Assembly: GCF_003589595.1 (NCBI RefSeq)
Contig: NW_020653852.1
Coordinates: 3,579,596-3,643,595 of the forward strand
Length of the DNA stretch: 64,000 nt
Reading direction: 5' to 3'
Source: Hyposmocoma kahamanoa
Taxonomy: Eukaryota > Arthropoda > Insecta > Lepidoptera > Cosmopterigidae
In this document: piece after piece, positions 60,218-64,000 of the stretch
Layout: each line of letters starts with the position of its first letter
How positions within the stretch are numbered: position 1 is the first letter of the stretch
The notes under the pieces: generated by a model
Seen by the model: only the letters and a program-made list of their open reading frames with translations
Told to the model about the DNA's origin: nothing
Databases searched by the model: none
Program-made: the position numbers and the translations under genes

Positions 60218-60298
60218 GTAAGTACCATATATAATACAATGCTATACTAGTAACTATACTATTGGTAGTTGTACACGAGGCTACCATTAACATTGGTT

Positions 60299-60489
60299 AC
60301 ACACGGTAACTTTTAGCAGCGATGCAAACTCGCGTTTGTGAAACGCGTGATTGCATCGCTACACTTGCGATTTATAGGCGATTGCATCGGTGCAAATGCG
60401 TGCAAGTGCAATCTCCTATAGATCCCAAGTGTAGTGTAGACGATTAGCGACTGCATCGCGTTTGCATCGCTGCTAAAGTCGCCGTGTGT
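60299..60489. mobile_element. 191-bp MITE with GCGATGCAAA words
   Basis: ACACACGGTAACTTTTAGCA-GCGATGCAAAC and the related inverted right end. The words TTGCATCGCT and GCGATGCAA recur inside. It starts 81 bases after the exon 20 donor. A single end of the same family (GGCGACTTCAGCGATGCAAA) lies at 47550. Confidence 0.85.
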
Positions 60490-60639
60490 GACAGCTCTAT
60501 GATGTTTTACAAATTTTTACCGGTTTGGCTGATGTATTGCTGGTAAAAAAAGAGAAACAATAAAGGTTTCGTAAAACAAATTAAATTGCAGTGAGCTAAG
60601 GTTAATTATTATTGTATTAACCATGGACCAATAGCTTAA

Positions 60640-61110
60640 ATGACTGTTACTTTATATACTACAAATCGTAACTCTGAAAAAGGTCAAAATCCCGTCTTAG
60701 GTAAATTTAAAGATAGCATTGACGACGATAAGGTCAAATCTAGACTTCATAGCCTCGACCACCGGCGCAAAGTTGCCCCTTTGTCGGTTTTTTACAGAAT
60801 ATTACCCCCTTTTACCATTGGACATCCAGACGTACTGCGGGATATCATCCTTACTTGGTCGATATTCCCTTCAGGCGTACTAAGCGCTTCTCATTATCTT
60901 TTATTATGCGCACAGACCAGGAATGGAACTCCCTGCCTGCGACTGTGTTTCCGAACACATACAACCCAGATACCTTTAAGGTGTGACTGAATAGATATCT
61001 TCTAGGCGAGCTTGTTCCATCGTAGATCCTATCTTTGCTCCAGTGTTAGGTAGTGGTCAAGAGCAAGTTCATTTATATTTAAAAAAGCATGGAAGTAGTT
61101 TATATTGTGT
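60640..61110 (+). mobile_element. LINE ORF2 C-terminus (CR1/Jockey-like)
   Basis: SRLHSLDHRRKVAPLSVFYR is followed by frameshifted pieces such as TRNGTPCLRLCF and FKV-stop. Related to the reversed copy at 14065-14640. Broken. Confidence 0.7.
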
Positions 61111-61309
61111 AAATGGCCGTGAAGTAGAGACGGCGAGGCGCGAGTGAGGTGGGTTGAAAAAAAACGTAACGGCGCGGTGGCCTAAGAGTATTATTAGTTT
61201 TGGTTTTGATTGTTTGCTGTCAATTTAAAGAGAGATTAATAATAATAATAATATTAATAAAAATGTTCTTTAGATTATGGTGTTTGTTATAACGCCCAAA
61301 TTCAAAGTC

Positions 61310-61835
61310 AGTCAGGACCCCGATTCAGAACTCTTCGATATCTTAATCGAATCGTTCGGTTGGATATCGTTCTTGAATCGAAGGGCGCTTTCCAAGCTTT
61401 CAGAACTTTCCGAGTTAAACGTTGGATTCGGATTCGGATACGATATTGTTATCGTACAGCGTTTACGAAGTTAGTCGGTGAAATCGATTATAAGAAATAT
61501 GAAAATGAAAAAACATAGGAATGCATTAGTCTTGCATTAAAATAAATTAACAAAATTGAACAAAATCACGACTTCATTGAAAATAATAAGAGATTTCCAT
61601 ATTACATTCTTGTTTTGTAAACAATAGGACGTTCGATAACTGTGTTCTAGATAACGTTTGTGGCCTTTGTCGGTCGAGAAGTTCGACTAATCGTACGGGT
61701 GTGACGTCATTTCGGTTCGGTTTCGAATATGACAGTTTGACGTTCGATTCAGGTGTTGTGAATAAAAATGAAAACAAATATCAAATCGAACTGTTCGACA
61801 ACTGAGTTATCGTAAGGTTTTGAATCGACCCCCTG
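61310..61835. mobile_element. MITE with GATTC-rich ends
   Basis: AGGACCCCGATTCAGAACTC-TTCGATA and the right end GTTTTGAATCGACCCCCTGA (complement TCAGGGGGTCGATTCAAAAC) are inverted ends about 520 bp apart; inside are many ATTCGAT, TTCGA and GATATCG words. Confidence 0.65.
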
Positions 61836-62035
61836 ATCCGATAATATATAAATTCTGTATTGTATGTTGCAATTAGTACTTGTATTGAAAGACATTTCCT
61901 AGACATTTTTATGCCGTGGTTACTAATCACGCCGCTAGATGTCACTACTACTATAATGGTTTTTGGGCGAGGAACAAAAGTTGTCTTTCTGCGTTTGGAA
62001 AATTAAATGGATTGAAAGGATCGTTATGTATTTTT

Positions 62036-62187
62036 CAGCGTTTTTTACCTTGTTGTAACACGTTACTATTTTGCAGCGTTTTTTCCCTTGTTGTAACACG
62101 TTACTATTTTGCAGCGTTTTTTCCCTTGTTGTAACACGTTACTATTTTGCAGCGTTTTTTCCCTTGTTGTAACACGTTACTAATTTC
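62036..62187 (+). repeat. tandem repeat, 4 units of 38 bp
   Basis: Units start with CAGCGTTTTTTCCCTTGTTG and end with TAACACGTTACTATTTTG. Units 2 and 3 are identical; units 1 and 4 differ at one to a few bases. Confidence 0.98.
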
Positions 62188-62600
62188 CAATCATACTTCA
62201 CAAAATGAATTTTCACAGAGTGCTAAAGAGTAATAATAGTATTGAAGAATTTTCAAATTTACAATTATATTAATTTAAATTATTTTACTGAAATAACTGT
62301 ACACAACAAATTCATAATTCATATCATAAGTCTTTGTAGAAATTGTTGTTGACAGTAACAACATAACGTTAGGTATAAAAACAAAATGTAACACAACAAC
62401 AATGTAAATACTATATATAATGTACCTACCTAATATTGCTTTGTATCTATTCTGTATAACTATTGTTATTCTTGCCAATAAATGTATATACATAGTTAAG
62501 TAGCTAAAGCGCTGTTACATGTTCGTCGTTTAAACATAATATTATCAAGCGCTGTATTTGCTATATTTTATACCGAATGATTCGCTGTACCGCGTGGATG
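62188..62600. other. no gene seen
   Basis: AT-rich; ACAACAACAATGTAAAT-like words, nothing recognised. Confidence 0.4.
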
Positions 62601-62619
62601 TATGACGATCTTGTTCGTT

Positions 62620-63588
62620 CCAATAAAATCCGCTGGATGGCATTGAACGTTTTTAACTGATTTCTGAATCGCGGTGTTAAGATTTTCTCTCGACGGATGA
62701 CCCGACTCGTACAATTTCAGTGACACAAGCCAAGGGATTGTCGTCTCGCGCACAGCGCACGGGTCGGACAAGCCACAGAGCCGACCACAGTGCAGCCCGC
62801 TCCGCCCACGTGGAGATTTTAGGAATGGGTAATATAGCTTTTTCTGAATATCGTATCGAAACTATATGTCAATTTTCGAAATCGGATTTCGAAACTATAT
62901 ATTTTCTGAAACTATATATTCATAGATACAGCCCGCGAGCGCGCTGCGTTGATACATTGCCGTTACTGATATTTGAAATCAGATTTCAAACTATATATTA
63001 TTGGATATAGTTATACAAGAGCAATGCGGGCCAATGTTAGTATAGAGTTATCGAAGACGCACAAAAAATGGTTTCGTGTTGATATCCACTCAGTGAATAT
63101 CCGATACGAAGCAATATCCGTATACATATAGTTTGCAAAATATATGATTTCGTGTTGGTATCCACTCGGTGATCGCTCGGCTTGATTCGGCGTCACTAAA
63201 AAATACGCGATGCGGAGCAATATCGATGTATAGTTTCTAAGATACACGATATCGGATATTTGATATTGCCACAATATATAGTTTCAATAACTATGTATGA
63301 TTTGTAACGCCCATTCCTAGGAGATTTTGCCACTACCCAACTTCCGGCTATCTTTCTTCTCCGGTCTTCCTCCGGCCTCCCACAAGCGGGTCTCACCGGA
63401 GGGGTTCGGAGGGGGGATAGTTGCCAGGAACGCGGGTTACGACCGCGCCGCGCGTGACACCCCCCGCATGCCACCATGCCGCCGCCCCGCCTGTGCCACA
63501 GACGGGGCAGCCGACGCGTCCAAAGCGCCTGAGGCGGCTGAGAATCCGCGTATTCTCCTGCACCACCGTGAGCACCCGCATCAACCCT
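62620..63588 (-). mobile_element. GC-rich retroelement sequence split by a MITE
   Basis: 62620-62819 and 63320-63588 become continuous when the MITE at 62820-63319 is removed. Minus-strand pieces include GRVGCPVCGTGGAAAWWHAG. The GC content and position beside the R1-clade end at 63589 suggest an R1-like or related LINE part, but no domain is certain. Confidence 0.45.
62820..63319. mobile_element. 500-bp MITE with mirrored AACTATAT words and 8-bp duplication
   Basis: Ends TAGGAATGGG and CCCATTCCTA; GGAGATTT at 62812-62819 and 63320-63327. Four copies of AAACTATAT (about 62856, 62888, 62907, 62988) lie in the left half, and three complements (ATAGTTT at about 63128, 63229, 63278) in the right half. 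An 8-bp duplication points to hAT. Confidence 0.88.
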
Positions 63589-64000
63589 TTTTTTTACGGG
63601 AGGGAAATCTTTATAGATACCCCTGAGCCCAGGGAGACTCAGGGATTATGTGGGGACTTTCCCTCCAGACTGGTGGGCCTACCCCACTAAAACCCCCCAG
63701 GTTACCTCCCGCCGGTTGAGTCGGCGCCGTGGTGCACATTCACCACGACGCCGCCCGGCCGCCCTAGCTTGCGCCAGGGCTCCCGCGCCAACGGAGGGGC
63801 GAGTCGGTTGTCCTCCGACCCGCCCCCCAGACGAGTGAGGCCGTGCAATGCAGGCTCCGAAGTCCTTGTCCAGAGCCCGCTGGCCTCACTAGGGGATTAG
63901 GCGAGCAGCGAACTGCCTTCTGCGCCGAAGCGGGTGCGCGTCTGCCGCGTCCTCGCGCACCCGCTCCGCAGCCTCCTTTTGCGACCTCTCCGCAAAAGGA
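63589..64000 (-). mobile_element. R1-clade LINE 3' end, runs off the window
   Basis: Minus strand from 64000 encodes AERSQKEAAERVREDAADAH and PLRRRRQFAARLIP-stop, the same ending as [12 protein letters not shown]...RRRR at 6614-6860. Then a GC-rich 3' region with CACTAAAACCCCCCAG on the plus strand and a T run (poly(A)) at 63589-63596. Confidence 0.88.

Noticed and set aside
62036..62187. CRISPR-like array
   Set aside because: Repeats are directly head to tail without spacers, and the genome is eukaryotic.
1..64000. Endogenous viral or LTR retrotransposon sequence
   Set aside because: No protease, integrase or envelope-like segment and no pair of long terminal repeats could be recognised.

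Overview
The window looks like an insect nuclear genome segment, most probably from a moth or butterfly. The base composition is AT-rich. Genes have small exons with GT-AG introns. The repeat load is very heavy: R1-clade, RTE-type and Jockey-like LINE pieces, Penelope-like elements, tRNA-derived SINEs, mariner, and many miniature inverted-repeat elements (MITEs). The lineage call is inferred from repeat content and style, not from a marker gene.

One host gene is well supported: a large ABC transporter of subfamily A (ABCA, full-transporter type) on the + strand. I find 20 coding exons between 6057 and 60217. All 19 junctions have AG acceptors and GT donors, matching phases and no internal stop, giving about 1012 codons. 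In order they encode the end of the first extracellular domain, the first membrane domain, the complete first nucleotide-binding domain (NBD1), the start of the second membrane half, its large extracellular loop, and part of the second membrane domain. The N-terminus and NBD2 lie outside the window. NBD1 keeps Walker A, Q-loop and Walker B, but its signature motif (LSGG in most ABCA proteins) reads IDAG and its switch-histidine position reads Thr, so it is probably a degenerate ATPase site.

Almost everything else is transposon material inside the introns. Left part (1-9480): a possible orphan signal-peptide exon at 598-740, SINE-like and MITE copies, a THAP-carrying MITE, and a 5'-truncated R1-clade LINE with a 14-bp target duplication at a TTAGG-like motif. 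Middle (9480-37500): a Penelope 3' piece, LINE tails, a C-rich block, an inactivated mariner, a 1.5-kb foldback element, a 1.5-kb TTA-flanked element, and a 400-base assembly gap inside a TA-flanked MITE. Right part (37500-64000): the NBD1 exons interleaved with MITEs, a pogo-like element, a Harbinger-like element, a Penelope element with RT and GIY-YIG remnants split by a Jockey-type LINE, an RTE-type LINE, a 38-bp tandem repeat, and R1-clade sequence at the right edge.

Three patterns stand out. (1) Three unrelated MITE families each carry a start codon and the first coding exon of a THAP protein. (2) One 8-member MITE family has diagnostic 8-bp target duplications in nearly every copy. (3) Several MITEs sit directly beside ABCA splice sites, and two places offer phase-compatible alternative exons.
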